In this document: positions 1 through 11,739 of the stretch, one piece after another | Layout of the letters: the number at the start of each line of letters is the position of its first letter | Position numbering within the stretch: the stretch's first letter is position 1 | NCBI GenBank assembly: GCA_016705335.1 | Contig: JADIYN010000045.1 | Location: 1 to 51,038 of the forward strand | Origin: Draconibacterium sp. | Lineage (GTDB): Bacteria > Bacteroidota > Bacteroidia > Bacteroidales > Prolixibacteraceae | DNA: 51,038 bases | Direction: 5' to 3' | Position numbers and translations under genes: made by a program | The notes under the pieces: generated by a model | Seen by the model: only the letters and a program-made list of their open reading frames with translations | Database searches by the model: none | Told to the model about the DNA's origin: nothing

Positions 1-231
1 CACAAATGAAAACTGTAAAATTCCATTTTTAGGACGTTTGAAAGAATAATTTCCATTATTGTCAGTAACAGTGCCTTTTACCAGTTCCTTTCGATAATAC
101 AGTAACACCGGGCAAAGGAATTCCTGAAGAATCAATTACTCTTCCATTTATCAATACCTGATTTGTTTCTTGTGAAAACAGGAAATAGAAAAAAAGATAG
201 AAAATCACAAATAATTTAATTTTCTTTTCAT
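1..231 (-). CDS. SusC/RagA-type TonB-dependent receptor, N-terminus only (runs off the window)
   Basis: Read on the minus strand, the ATG at 231 begins a hydrophobic signal peptide followed by VLINGRVIDSSGIPLPGVTV, the start of the CarboxypepD_reg-like domain that opens SusC-family outer-membrane receptors, then DNNGNYSF. SusC proteins form the TonB-dependent pore of SusCD glycan-import complexes. Only about 75 codons lie in the window. Two frame changes are needed, one in the A-run right after the start and one near 95, each consistent with a single-base indel. The family call is firm from the opening motif; the substrate cannot be inferred. Confidence 0.6.
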
Positions 232-380
232 AGTTTTAGTCTGTTTAATATTACGAATATTTATTTTGTCTATTTTTTATGATATATTTGATTTACTTCA
301 GGTTTTGTTAGCTCAAATTTATAGACAATAACAATGGGCATAAAATATTTTTTGATTTAAAAGGGGTAATTTTGATATAA

Positions 381-1271
381 ATGACAGATAAGCTGAACAA
401 TTTTTCAAAAGTACTTTATCGATGATCCTACGGATAGTTTCATGGGACTAATTATAAATGATATAGGCTATACTGCAGTCAAACCAAATCAGGAATATCC
501 ATCTTCCAAAGAGGAATCATAGGAGGTACTATTTCAAATGAGAAACTGGCCCGGCGATTTTAAAGATTATCAAATAGTATATATTTCAAATAGTAATTTC
601 AGAACTTTTGAAACAGAAAATAATTTAAAATTTGACGTTACTCCGGGCACCGTTTTTTTCTTATTTCCTGAAGTGTGGCACCGATATCAACCTTTACCTG
701 ATACGGGATGGACCGAGTACTGGATAGGGTGTTCTCTGCCGGAAGATAATTCACTATTTATAAACAACATTATTAATCCTCAAAATCCAATTTTCACAAT
801 TGGACTCAATACCAGAATAATCAAGGCATAATGGAGTTTTGGGATTGGCCTTAGATTTTCGAGCCGGACAATGGCCTCGATGAGTGGAGCAACCTTCTTT
901 CTTATGGGATTGATAATTGATGCTATCAAAACAAAATTTTAGTGGTACTTCAAATGAAAAAATGGTACCAAAGGCAATTTTGTATTTTATACGACAGCGT
1001 TAGATAAAAATACAAAATCGAACAAGTTGCGAAATACTTAATATCAGCTATTCTTTATTTGGAAAATTTTTTACTGAATATACCGGAATACCACCCTGAG
1101 CAATATCTTTTAAAGCTTAAACTTTCAAAAGCTGAAGATTTATTACGGTTTAGTAATCTATCAATAAAGGAGATTAGTGATCTGCTGGGCTTTGAAAATC
1201 AGAATTATTTTTCGAAATACATTAAGCAAAAAACCGGTATAATAAACGAACATAGAAATAGCAGAAAATAA
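381..1271 (+). pseudogene. AraC-family transcriptional regulator, frameshifted
   Basis: Pieces in several frames add up to one AraC regulator of about 295 residues. The N-terminal part has the cupin-like ligand-binding domain (FIDDPTDSFMGLIINDIGYT, then FDVTPGTVFFLFPEVWHRYQ and a GWTEYW motif typical of this group in Bacteroidota). The C-terminal part has the second helix-turn-helix of the AraC domain (LSIKEISDLLGFENQNYFSK). The first helix-turn-helix region (about 840-1050) is badly scrambled. It lies divergent from the SusC-type gene, where AraC regulators of glycan utilisation are often found, so control of that locus is a reasonable inference. At least three frame shifts are present. Confidence 0.62.
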
Positions 1272-1462
1272 TTGATTAGTAGGCTGGGACATCAATCATT
1301 GTTGTAGTTTTTATCTTTGTATTCTTGAAAATATTGACCTAAATTTTGCAGGATTAATGATGAAAAATGAAGGCTAAAAGCGCAGCAATTGCAAAATAAA
1401 CGTTATAATGGTGTTTATTCCATATCTGTCTGCATCAAATATAACTGTTTTCATCTTTATGA

Positions 1463-2941
1463 TTATTTTTTAAGGACGTTTGAGTTCAGGCTATTAAAGT
1501 CAGTCAGCAGTTTCACCAATTTTGCTGCAATTGCCTTTACACCCCTTTTATCGATTCAATATTTAATGGCATTACCGGATCGTGTAAGGACATCGAAGTA
1601 AACCATCCCTGTTCATGAGGCGCAGTGCATCGTACCTTTATTCCTTCATAATTGGGCGAAACCACTTCCCACCCATTAATATGTGATACTTTGTTCTCCA
1701 TTACGGACAATACATGTTCAGCATATTTGCTGAAATTTTCTTCAGTATAATGCGGAACTCCTTGCTTTCCATTGGTTGTTCCAGTTTAGCAATAAGGTCA
1801 GTTGGTATTTTACCCCGAACATTAAGTTTTGCCATTTCTACAAGCAATTTTGCAGCCAGGTAGGCACCGTCATCAAAAATAATTTTCTTTTAACGGCATG
1901 TCCTGATGTTTCAATAGCAAGCCAGCTCTCTTCTCCCTTTTCGTTGAGTCGAATCGGCTCGTCCGATCACATTTTTATCCACGTTTGAACCTATGATGTT
2001 TCCACGCAGTTCTCCTTCAATAAACCGGGTTAATCCTTCTGAAGTTATTGAATCGGTGACTATGATACTGCCGGATGCTCTTTAATTACAACTGATGCAA
2101 CGAGTGCTACAAGCGCATTCCTGTTAACCGGATTTCCTTTGGCATCAACAATTTGGAACGATCTACGTCGGTATCAAAGATTACACAGGTCCTTTTTCCT
2201 TATTACGCTCGGCATATCGATTTCATTTGCATCTTTGTCTTCTTCGGGATTGGGTACGTGATTTGGAAAGTTGCCATCGGGATCGAAACTGACTCCCTGT
2301 TGTATCGGCTCCAAGCTGATGCAACACTTTTGAAAGAAAAAATCCTCCTGCACCGTTACCATCATCTTAATTGTTTCAAGGCCAAGTAGAGAGTTTTTCA
2401 AAATTTGTTTGAATGTTCGCTCCTTTTCCGGATATAATCAACAGAAATTCAGCATATTCATCAATAAATTCCATTTAGTCACTGTAGAAGGAATATCAGA
2501 AATTGCCATAATCCTTTTCCTTAGCAATTCGCAATATCTCAGTAATATCCTTTTTATTCAATCCTCCCAGTTAGTAAAATTTCAGCCCGTTCGGTTAAAT
2601 GGCAGATGACTGGCTGTGATCATTACTCCACCGGTTACTGGATTTTCAACTGATACAGTTGTCATGAACATGGCAGGGTAGATGCCAATTCACAATCAAA
2701 CACATTTGCCCCATTTCTGTAACTCCCTTCATAAATGCTTCTTTTAGACAGGGCCTGTAATACGTGAATCGGTACCAACTGCAACAGATACATCGGTTGA
2801 TTGCTGAAATCTTTAAGCCATAACAAACGCTTTGCCCAACTCGTTAACAATAGGGGGTGTTAAATTTACTGTTTCTCCTTCAACTCCTTCCATTGCAACT
2901 CCCCGGATGTCTGAGCCATTCTGTAATTTTTCCCAATTCAT
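1463..2941 (-). pseudogene. Phosphomannomutase/phosphoglucomutase, frameshifted
   Basis: The minus strand from 2941 opens MNWEKLQNGSDIRGVAMEGV, the characteristic Bacteroidota start of the PMM/PGM family with the SDIRG substrate-phosphate region. The reconstructed C-terminus reads YEGIKVRC...GWFTSMSLHDPVMPLNIES, the phosphate-binding domain 4. Length (about 490 codons) fits the family. The enzyme interconverts hexose 1- and 6-phosphates. Between these ends the frame changes many times, so no long open frame remains. It stands next to rpiB on the same strand, suggesting a sugar-phosphate operon. Family assignment is confident; whether it is dead or mis-sequenced is open. Confidence 0.68.
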
Positions 2942-3048
2942 ATAACAAATCTATTTTTTAAATACTTAATAAACCTAAGGATTTACTTCCTTTCTTATAA
3001 TGTAATTACTTTTGAAAATAGCCATATAATTTTGAAGTAAAACAATTC

Positions 3049-3482
3049 TTAAACCTGGTGCAAGGTCATCTTCTCAATACGTTTTTTATGTCGCCCATTT
3101 TCGAATTCTGTTTGCAAAAATACCAGTACAATCTCATTTGCTGTTTCTTCAGAAATGAAACGAGCGGGTAAACACAAAATATTAGCATCGTTATGTTTTC
3201 TGGCCAAAGATGCAATTTCTGTTTCCCAACATACCGCTGCCCTGATATTTGGATATTTATTCGCAGTGATTGCAACGCCCTGAGCACTTCCACAAATCAG
3301 AATTGCGGATTTAACCTCATTATTCTGAACACAATTTGAAACCGGATGGACATAATCAGGATAGTCAACCGAATCATTGGAATCTGCTTGCCGAGTTTAT
3401 AATTTCATGCCGATATCTTCAAAATATTTTAATTTCTTTTTTAATTCGGTCCGGCGTGATCATTTCCTATCGCAATTTTCAT
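3049..3482 (-). CDS. rpiB: Ribose-5-phosphate isomerase B (RpiB/LacAB family), frameshifted near the N-terminus
   Basis: Starting at 3482, MKIAIGNDHAG is the RpiB opening motif. After one or two frame shifts in the first 40 codons, a long clean stretch follows: VKSAILICGSAQGVAITANK, IRAAVCWE, ASLARKHNDANILCLPARFI and the C-terminal ENGRHKKRIEKM. These are the family's phosphate-binding and active-site loops. Reconstructed length is about 144 residues, as expected. RpiB interconverts ribose and ribulose 5-phosphate; relatives act on other aldoses. It follows the phosphomutase gene on the same strand and may serve a sugar catabolic operon. Confidence 0.75.
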
Positions 3483-3759
3483 TTTATTATTTGTTTTATT
3501 CAATTCTTTCCCGACCGCAATTTACGGTTTCCATAATCCTTTTGTATCCGGTAGTATCTGTTCCGGTGATAAGTTTAAAATCATTTGAAAATAAATTTAG
3601 AAAATCGATTGGATCGAAATGCTTAATCCGTTACAACAAAGCTAGTCTGTGGTAAAAAAGATACTTTTTTTGTAGCAAGGAAAATGGGATAATTGGAGTT
3701 ATCAACCAGTAATCCAGGAATAATATCTTCCCCGAGTTCAGTTATGAAACTCTCTTTTG
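3483..3759. other. Degenerate stretch upstream of rpiB
   Basis: No convincing gene. Short minus-strand peptides such as FLATKKVSFLPQTSFVVTD and TDTTGYKRIMETVNCG hint at a further sugar-metabolism protein truncated by the IS3 remnant beyond, but I could not assign a family. Confidence 0.3.
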
Positions 3760-3965
3760 ATATTTAATCGGTGGCCGAATTTTCTTAAAGATTATTTGTG
3801 AACTTGCATCAAAAAATGGACAATCAGTTAAGTCATGCTGCAGTTTTTGTTTGTTCATTAATTTACCGTATTCCTCTCGGGTTAAATAACTCAAAGTTGA
3901 ATGACTTCTTTTGCGATTATACAGGTTTTCAATCCATTTAAAAGTTACCTTATAAATAAGCCTAA
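3760..3965 (-). mobile_element. IS3-family transposase C-terminal remnant
   Basis: The minus strand encodes FKWIENLYNRKRSHSTLSYL followed by TREEYGKLMN. The pattern EnlYNRKRsHSTLsYLtp.EY is the hallmark end of the IS3 OrfB (rve integrase core) DDE transposase, downstream of the catalytic glutamate. The rest of the transposase, OrfA and the terminal inverted repeats were not found, so this is a dead fragment, probably a scar between rpiB and the DUF5916 gene. Confidence 0.7.
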
Positions 3966-4056
3966 ATTCTGTTTGGTTTTTTGCCCCATTTCTAATGAAA
4001 CAATTACAATCCCAGGATCTAAGGTGCTCTTTTTACAAGTCCAGTAATTTTTCCTT

Positions 4057-6268
4057 TTATAACCTGAATGTATGTGTATATTTCAGCAAAACTGTTTGGT
4101 TAATAAATGGGGGACGTTTGTCAGTGGAATGCGTTTTATTTGAATTCCGCATATCGTTTAGCACCAGGTAAAAATCGTTGCCATCGCGCGGATTGTATCT
4201 CAGCCTGTAATTTGTAATGATAATTTTATCGATTTCGTTGTACTGAACAAAAGCGCTCATCGATATTTTGGTGTCTACCATGTAGGTGAGTTTTAACTTG
4301 CCAATGTTGTTGATGAAGGTTTGGTTTCTTGTTGGAAAATTAACATGATCGTACTGATAACCAGCAGTTAGTTGGAAACTAGACGACAGATTAAGTTCAG
4401 GATCAAATTGAAATGAAACGCGGGTTCCATCATAAAACTGGCCAGCCTCGAAACCGCCCATCCCAACCAGTTTTGTGGTACGGGGTGAATTTGCAAACCC
4501 TTGTATGCCGCTAAAAGCATAATTACCAGCCGGAATATAAACATCTTCAGCTAAATAAAAATCTTCCCAGAACACCCTCTTTGCGGTAAGTTAATCCGGT
4601 AAAAACCCCATATCCATTCTTGAAATTAATTTCAAACCCAGGAGAAATCTCCATATTTTCGAGTTGACCATCATCAATTCTGCGGAGCATTTCAAAATCG
4701 ACACCAGTACGGTAATTAAAAATCACCGAATTTTCGCCCGGGAACCAGCCATATTGCATTTTAGCCCTGAATTCGTGCAGATTGTTCAGGAACATAAAAC
4801 CCGATTCTGGATTAAAATCTTTTCCCCAGTAAGCATAACCCCCTTCGTAACCAAAACCTTTTTCAGAACGCCGTTCCCATGCCACCCTAAAAAGTAGGGT
4901 CGGGAGAGGCAGCTTTATTAACGATGCTGTTATCATGGTTTGGGCAACCTTCACATCAAGGTAGTCGTCATTAAAAACACGGAAGATGCCATCTATTCCG
5001 TAACCCACATTGTAACTTCCATCGAATCCAAACCGTGTGGTTAACATTCCACCGACATACGAGTTTTCGTTTATTACCTGTTTCCTGACGCGGACAACCC
5101 CGAAATTTTCGGACGGATTGCCATTAAATTCCGCTGTATTCATATCCAGAAATCCAACATCCCACTTTCCAAGCCGGCCAACCAGCCTCACACCACCCGG
5201 TATGGCAACTATTTTTCCATCGATAATTCCGATATTGCGGCTGTAAAACAAATCCTGGGGACCACCAAGGTTAAAACTGAAAATGGATGACCGTTCCTGA
5301 AAAAACAATCTTTTTTCGGGGAAGAAAAGTGAATATCAGGTCAAGTTTGCCTGTTCGTCGTCGGCTTCAACCTGCACAAAATCGGTATTCACTGTAAAAT
5401 CGAGAGTCAGTTTGTTGTCCAGGTTGTATTTTACATCCAGACCTCCGGTTAGTTTTGGGTCGTCAGACCTTACATAATCATCACCGGTTTCATTTAATTC
5501 ATAGTTTCGTGTAATTCCACCTAATAAGTATGGGGAAATATATAGCGGACTGCGTGCTTTAATGTGATCGAATACAATTGTTTGACCCAGCGACGGTTTG
5601 ATTTTGGCAATATACCCATACTTTGTGTCGATGGCCGGATAAGTATCCGTTTCGTTGCAATGGCTGATGCTTCTGGTAATTATCAGTCCCATTTTAGTGA
5701 TGTCATTCACACTTTGAAAACGCAGACTGGAAAAGGGGATTCGCATTTCAACGTGCCATGCTTCATTGTCTATTACCGTTTTAACATCCCAAAACGAATT
5801 CCATGTGTAATTTCTGATATCATCGGTTGTCTCTCTTCCGGCATCGTTGGCACAGTGTAATCGATTTTTAATCCCGAAGGCATGGTAAAAAAGGCAAGGG
5901 CATTTTCGTTATCGTTGTAACTGTCGAGAAGAATTCCGAAATAGTCTGAATTTTCTGATGTTTCATCTCTTTTTTTACTGGTCGATACAAGTTTCGAAAT
6001 ATCCTTGTAATATAAATTGGCGCCAATCCAAAGGTAATTATTGTCGAAGGCGATGTAAACTTCGCTCTTTTCTGTTGGAGTTCCATTGTAAACCGGATAA
6101 TGCATGCCAATGGAAAATTCCGGCACAGTTTCCATTCTGGCTCCGATGGTATTCCATCAAATTCAATATCACCGGAAAGGTTCAATTTTAATCTCTTCCT
6201 GGGCGAAAAATCTGCTTGTTGAAAATGATTCCTGAAACAATCAAAATGAATAGCAACTGTTTTTTCAT
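4057..6268 (-). CDS. DUF5916-domain outer-membrane protein with CBM9-like N-terminus, frameshifted
   Basis: The start at 6268 gives a signal peptide (MKKQLLFILIVSGIIF). The N-terminal third resembles the CBM9-like domain of this family (EVYIAFDNNYLWIGANLYYKD, DYFGILLDSYND). The centre has MRIPFSSLRFQ and LDFTVNTDFVQVEADDEQ, a signature preceding the FFQERSSIF region, and the C-terminal half alternates like a beta-barrel. Full length is about 735 codons, usual for DUF5916. Frame shifts lie near 6200, 5770, 5330 and 4560. Such proteins sit in the outer membrane of Bacteroidota; their function is not established. Confidence 0.72.
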
Positions 6269-6398
6269 GGTAGTTTGTCGATACAATCTTTATGTAGCTG
6301 AATTGAGTTTTGTTTGTTGAACAACATCAAGATAGGTTCCGTGCACTATTTTATTAGTTTAATATAGCGCCGTAATAAACATAGTACTTAAATATTTA

Positions 6399-7344
6399 CT
6401 AAATCACTCTTTTGTCGAACAGATAACTCATCATATTTACTATCTGGAAGGGTATAATCTGGGTATTTTGTAACACTTTGGCTTTGAATTCTGCAAATGT
6501 TTTGGAAGTTTTAATATATTCAGTTAATGTTTGTAAATATTCAATATCTGTCTTTAAATCGTCTTTTGTTGCAAAATAAATGTTGTTTGGACCTGCATGC
6601 CCACAATATATTTTGTTGATATTGGGGGTATTATTAATTTTTTGTAATTCAGAAATCCAATTTTTAGAAATACCTAAATCTACATATTGATGGTTGTGAT
6701 TGAAAACCATATCCTGTGCCAATATAATTTTTTGTTCAGGAAGTGTAATTAGCACCTGTTCATTTGCTTCAGCATTATTAATTATTCGAAATATAAATTT
6801 CACTCCACTTATAGTTTCGGTGCCGTCTTTGATAACATTCGATGGAATAACTAATTCATTTGGTGCTTGCAATTCTAATTTTTCTTTTCTATTATCAATT
6901 GTTTGCTGACCTTCTTTTTAATATAATCAATTATCCCCTGCGATGTATAAATAGGAATATCTTTAAACTCATCTAATCCAAACCAATGGTCTGGATGTTC
7001 GTGTGAAACAATCAGCCGGTCAATTTTTTTTCCCAAACTATTTGCATACTTTCTAAAATCTGTTGAAAAAGGTTTTAAATAATGCGGATCAATAATAATC
7101 AGATTATCTGCCGTTTCAATAATATAACAAACCGCATTGAAATAGCATTTTTCGGCGAAATCGAAACATGTAGTTTCAGATTTTCGATTTGTTCTGTTTT
7201 GATTACTAACGACTGTGTTTTAATGCTATCACTCTTTTCGGTATTAATTGTGTCGTTTGGTTCTTTTTTATTTTGTTGCGAAACCGCGCCACCTAATGTA
7301 ATTGAGAGTAAACAAGCAATTAGAAATGTTTTGATGTCTTTCAT
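6399..7344 (-). CDS. Exported MBL-fold metallo-hydrolase, frameshifted
   Basis: The first segment (7344-7099) is a signal peptide plus linker. After a shift near 7110 the frame reads AVCYIIETADNLIIIDPH and then RLIVSHEHPDHWFGL, where SHEHPDH is the HxHxDH zinc motif of metallo-beta-lactamase-fold enzymes. A second shift near 6890 leads into a segment with NHNHQYVDLG and KIYCGHAGPNN, the later metal-ligand strands. Reconstructed length is about 315 residues. The signal peptide points to periplasmic or outer-membrane action. Substrate is unknown; resemblance is to generic MBL hydrolases rather than to a named lactamase. Confidence 0.7.
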
Positions 7345-7425
7345 TTTCCTTTCGTTTTTAAATTATTTATTAGATTTAATTCATTATCAATCTGCAGCAG
7401 AATTTGTTATTAGCAGGCGTTAATA

Positions 7426-8107
7426 TTATTTATCAATCTTTGTAATAATTGGATTTGAAAAATGTGCTTCAGTACCGGGGCCTATCCATAATCCAATACT
7501 ACCATTATTATCAGACCCAAGTTTTAAATCATTTACTTTTAATGTCGGTTGTGAATTTCCATGTACAAATAAATTTGCTTTGTCCCCATTAACTTCAATC
7601 TTGATTTTTGTCCATTCTCCTGATATTAAATCGACATATGATTCATATTTTTCAGGAAAATCCTTACGTAATTTATAGAATGGAAAATCAGGAAAAGAAA
7701 TATATTGCACTGAATGATTTCTTCGAATTTGATCGTCGGCTCTTCCATTGGTTGGCCGGAGATAAATGCATTCAAACTTGTATTGTCACTATTGATTCTA
7801 AATGCGATACCAACAAATCCACGTGCTCCTTCTTCTGCATTTTTCAGCCGGTTTTCCAGAAACATCAATTTCAATAATACCATTCTTAAAATCTAAATTG
7901 TTGATTTTACAAATTTCACTTGTATTATCTCCATTGTCACTTACTTTTAAAGATTTTTTACCCAAATAGGTTTCTTCTGTCGTCAGTACATTAATTGATG
8001 TCAAATCTCTATTATTGAATAATAAAATTGAATCCTTTTTAAACTGTGCAAATACTATATTCTGACGAAAAAGGAACAGAAAAAAAAAAATAGTAAGATG
8101 CTTTCAT
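7426..8107 (-). CDS. Secreted concanavalin-like (DUF1080-type) protein, frameshifted
   Basis: From the ATG at 8107 a signal peptide ends around VFAQF. The body reads GIIEIDVSGKPAE, ARGFVGIAFRI, SGEWTKIKIEVNGDKANLFV and finally GSIGLWIGPGTEAHFSNPII. This order of strands is typical of the concanavalin/LamG-like jelly roll found in 3-keto-disaccharide hydrolase (DUF1080) relatives. About 227 codons. The T-run in the signal peptide and two later positions (near 7820 and 7690) change frame. It probably binds or cleaves a carbohydrate at the cell surface; activity cannot be told from sequence. Confidence 0.55.
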
Positions 8108-8169
8108 TTTATATTTATTAATGTTTGTCAAAGTGCAATCTTTTAATGCTCACTAACGAACGGATATTG

Positions 8170-8215
8170 CCAAAGGCGGGAAATTGCAGCACTGCCGGTT
8201 CGGGTCCGCCTTTGG
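8170..8215. repeat. Hairpin in the 8.1-8.5 kb intergenic region
   Basis: CCAAAGGCGG (8170-8179) and CCGCCTTTGG (8206-8215) are perfect inverted arms with a 26-nt loop. There is no T-run, so it is not a typical intrinsic terminator. The surrounding 400 bp has no supported gene. Confidence 0.5.
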
Positions 8216-8376
8216 TAAAAACTGATAATAGTGCTACCATAGGTATTAAGGTATTCTTCACGAGTTGAATATTTGAGTTATGGTTTGATTGCAAAAAAAA
8301 ATTAAAACTTTCCGCCAAAAAAAATAACCAGAAATCGAATTTGACCGATTCGAATCAACTAAAATTCAGACAGCCT

Positions 8377-8396
8377 CTCTCTTTTTAAAAAGAGAG
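8377..8396. repeat. Perfect 20-bp palindrome, REP-like
   Basis: CTCTCTTTTTAAAAAGAGAG is self-complementary over its whole length. It is followed by GAACGGGAGGAGCTACTCC, a second short hairpin. It resembles the dispersed CTCTC/GAGAG intergenic palindromes common in Bacteroidota and sits downstream of the GH20 gene on the minus strand. Confidence 0.5.
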
Positions 8397-8514
8397 GAAG
8401 AAGTCCGAGCCTCAAGAGAACGGGAGGAGCTACTCCAGAAAAGCACGAAACGACATTGTATTTTAATTACTAAATTAATTACCAAGCGTTCGGTTAAATG
8501 TTTTCAGAATCTGA

Positions 8515-10089
8515 TTATTTATTCTGGTTTTGTCCATTCCAGTTCACTAATTTGGAAGGATAAAAGCCAATGTTCATGAATTTCATCCGTTAGCGGCGAC
8601 GTTCAGCCGGATTTTATATTCATTCCAATTGCGCAACTCGGTTGGTGTCCAGCCAATTTCGGCATAACCCAACAAACGCGGGAAAATCTGGTATTCGGCT
8701 TGCGCTCGGGTTCCGATGGTTTCTGACCGAGCGGTGCGTCAATTCTGATAATATTTTCTTCTTAATGGAAGTTTCTAAATTCGCAGGATCCCAATTGCAA
8801 CTTTTTATTAACTTCAATGTAACCTGCCCAATCAAGTCCGTATGAACTTGTTGAATCGTACTTCATATCGAGGTAGGCGTTATAGCAGGTGATATCAGCA
8901 CTTTTGCACCTTGTGCAACACCTTTAATCGCATTTTCGGCTTTTGTCCCAATATTGTACGAGACGTATTTGGTTTTTAAGTGTTGATAATCACCAGCAAC
9001 TTCGTCCCCAGGCCAAAACTTTTTTTCCACTGGCATTTACCATGTCCTGAACCCGATCTATAAAAGTTGATGTAATCTTCAGGTTTGGTCACTTCAGTTT
9101 CGTCCCCGCCAATATGCAAATACTCGCCGGGAGTTAATGCGGCCAGTTCTCTGATCACATCATCAACAAATTTATAGGTCAATTCTTTCTTAGTATCCAA
9201 CGTGCTGAATCCTACTTCAGTTCCGGTGTATAATTCCGCTGCGTTGCCATTCGTTCAGCTCGGCATACGAAGCCATCGCAGCATTGGTATGTCCGGGCAT
9301 ATCAATTTCAGGCACAATGGTGATGTAACGATCCTGTGCATATTTTACGATATCCGCATATTGTTCCTGGGTATAAAATCCACCTTCGCCACCGCCGACT
9401 TCAGTTTTACCGCCATGAGCATGAGGGTTTGGCCATCATTGAATTTCAATTCTCAACCCTGATCATCGGTCAAATGCAATGCAATACATTCATTTTATAA
9501 TAAGCAAGTTGGTCGATCAGGTTTTTGACGTCATCAACTCCAAGAAATGACGAGCCACATCTAGCATTGTACCCCGATAGCCATAGGAAGGGTAATCGCC
9601 GGATTGTTCGGTTGCCAATTCCCAGGGCCCTTTTGTTTCGATGATATTTCAATTTGTGATGGAAAAAGTTGGCGAATGCTTTGAACGCCATGGAATAAAC
9701 CTGCAGGTTTATTCGCCAAATTGACCATTTTATCAGTAATGGTTAGCTGGTATCCTCGGAACCCAGTTGGGAATCACTACCTGAAAGTGACAGGTAAATA
9801 TTTTCACGGAGCTTCATTGGTCGTTTTAACTTCTATACCTAATCCAGTTGAAGGATTTAGCTTATCGGCCAGATATTGACCAATTTGTTTAAGTTCGGCT
9901 GATTCGCCCTGAACGTAAATATCAGTCTTATCGGATAATTCGAATGAGCCACCGATTAGCATGATTGAAACAGGTTTAGGAATCAGGTTTTGTTTTGAAA
10001 GATCGCTTTTTTTACATGCCATGTGGCTGAACATTACAGCTAATAACAGGCCCCCCAATGGCAAAGCGTTTACTGTTGGTTATTGTCAT
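8515..10089 (-). pseudogene. GH20 beta-N-acetylhexosaminidase lipoprotein, frameshifted
   Basis: The start at 10089 gives a lipoprotein signal with the cysteine in HMACKKSD, then LIPKPVSIMLIGGSFELSD, the GH20 N-terminal domain 2. Further segments show YRGTMLDVARH, YYKMNVLHCI, YITIVPEIDMPGHTNA and the catalytic YLHIGGDETE, whose Asp-Glu pair is the substrate-assisted catalytic centre. The C-terminus reads GWTPTELRNWNEYK then NIGFYPSKLVNW. Length of about 525 codons matches the family. At least six frame changes break it. It would release terminal GlcNAc or GalNAc from glycans at the cell envelope. Confidence 0.72.
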
Positions 10090-10252
10090 GATTATTAAAT
10101 ATTTATTTGTTATTTATTGTGTAACTGTATGTATTTTTTATTTTAAATCAATAGAGCATTAGCTTTATCATTACAAATGAATCATACCCTCGCATTTGCC
10201 ATTTAGAAATTCTAAATAATTGATGGGCCTTCATCATTTCCTTTTGATATTA

Positions 10253-11613
10253 CTAATTCCATAAGGAAAACGCTTCTTTCCGACGGCTCAGCATCGCATC
10301 AGCCTCATCGTCGTTTTCGAAACGTTCGGTTCAGGATTCCATTTCAGTTTGCGATTCAGCTTCATGGCAATGTGCGTAATCAGACAAATTGAACATGCCC
10401 GGTGTCCGATTTCGGCTGGTGTCATTAGAATATTCTGTTTCTGAATGGCTCCGAGCCAGTTTCCGTGGTGTTCATCGCTCCGGGTCAGGTGAATTTCATT
10501 TTCACCAATCACCGAATCCAGAATTTTAGGATTGCTTGCATCCAACGCTTTTGAACTGTTTGCCTTCGAAACCGGATCGCTTTGCAGAAGCCACATAATC
10601 GCCCGCGACACAAAGATCCAACCTTCGGTTCCTTCTGTAGCGGATTCCGTTCGGATAACCACCGCTGGTGTACATAGTTATTCCATTTGCATATTCCGCT
10701 TTGGCCGTGAAATCGCCATGCACATTCCACAATCCTGATTTCGGAATTCGGCCACCGCCTGTACTGAAATTGGTCCGGTGTATTCGGTATCCATTCCCCA
10801 TGCCGCCGAATCGTAATGGTGCTGCCCCCAACTGGCAATCATTCCGGCGCCAAATTGCTCACGGCGCAACCAGCCCGGACGGCCATAACCCGGCGGATGT
10901 ACGCCAATTTCAGTATAAGGAACATATGGAGTTTCACCCAGCCACATGTCGTAGTTAAGGCCTTTTGGTACCGGTATTTCAGTCGCTTCAGGACCAGAAG
11001 GGTCGCCGGGCAAACCAATTTTACGGTATGCAACCGCCCTATACGGCCGTTGCGCACCAGCTCGGCAGCGATGCGGAACTGAGGCGAAGAACGTTGCTGA
11101 GTCCCAACTTGCAGAATAATGCCTTTTTCTTTTTACGATATCAGCCATAATGCGGCCTTCAGTAACTGTTAATGAAGTAGGTTTCTGTACATACACATGT
11201 TTGCCAGCCAAAGCCGCTTCGATGGCAGGTTGCGCATGCCAATGATCGGGAGTGCTGATGACTACTGCATCTATGTCTTTATTCAGGAGCATTTCGCGAT
11301 AATCGTCGTACATTTTAGCATTAATGTATTTCTCTTGAGCGGTTTTAGTTTTATAGTAATCGTCAACCATTTTTTTGCCGTCAGCAAGCCGGTTTCTATC
11401 TACATCACACACGGCAATCATCCGGGCAACTTCATGTTCGAGTGTTCCGGGCATATCGTGCTCGCGGGCAATTCGGCCACACCCAATTTGCCCAATCTGA
11501 ATGGTATTGCTTGGCGCATTTTTACCAAATACTGAGGATGGTACAATAGTGGGGACAACGATTGCTCCGGCTGTTGCAACCGAGGCATTTCTTAAAAAAG
11601 TTCTTCGTTTCAT
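10253..11613 (-). CDS. Tat-exported Gfo/Idh/MocA-family oxidoreductase, frameshifted
   Basis: The N-terminus MKRRTFLRNASVATAGAIVV is a twin-arginine-type signal (RRTFLR). It is followed by the Rossmann motif IGQIGCGRIA, the EKP-equivalent HVYVQKPTSL and the dehydrogenase C-terminal domain (GLNYDMWLGETPYVPYTE, GRPGWLRREQFGAGMIASWG). Frame shifts lie near 11130, 10740 and 10600. The end EADAMLSRRKEAFSLW is near the usual C-terminus. About 453 codons. Members oxidise or reduce sugars or polyols with bound NAD(P). Neighbouring DUF6807 proteins and the GH20 gene suggest work on a modified sugar in the periplasm. Confidence 0.75.
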
Positions 11614-11639
11614 TGGTATTATTTGTTTTAAGTTTAAAA

Positions 11640-11739
11640 TTCAAAATATTGCTGCTGGCTGCTGGCTACTTGATACTTGCTGCTGGCATCCGGCCTTTTT
11701 CATTCTTTCATTCATGCATTCCCGCATTCACGCATTTCT
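11640..11739. repeat. Low-complexity intergenic repeats
   Basis: Tandem GCTGCTGGCT units with CTTGATACTTG, then short repeats built on CATTC and CGCATT (TTCATGCATTC, CGCATTCACGCATT). No gene is supported. The CTTGATACTTG word recurs in the tandem repeat near 47.45 kb, so the two spacers may share an origin. Confidence 0.5.

Noticed and set aside
8118..8318. 66-codon minus-strand frame in the 8.1-8.5 kb spacer
   Set aside because: It is built across the CCAAAGGCGG hairpin and low-complexity DNA and resembles translated intergenic repeat rather than a protein.
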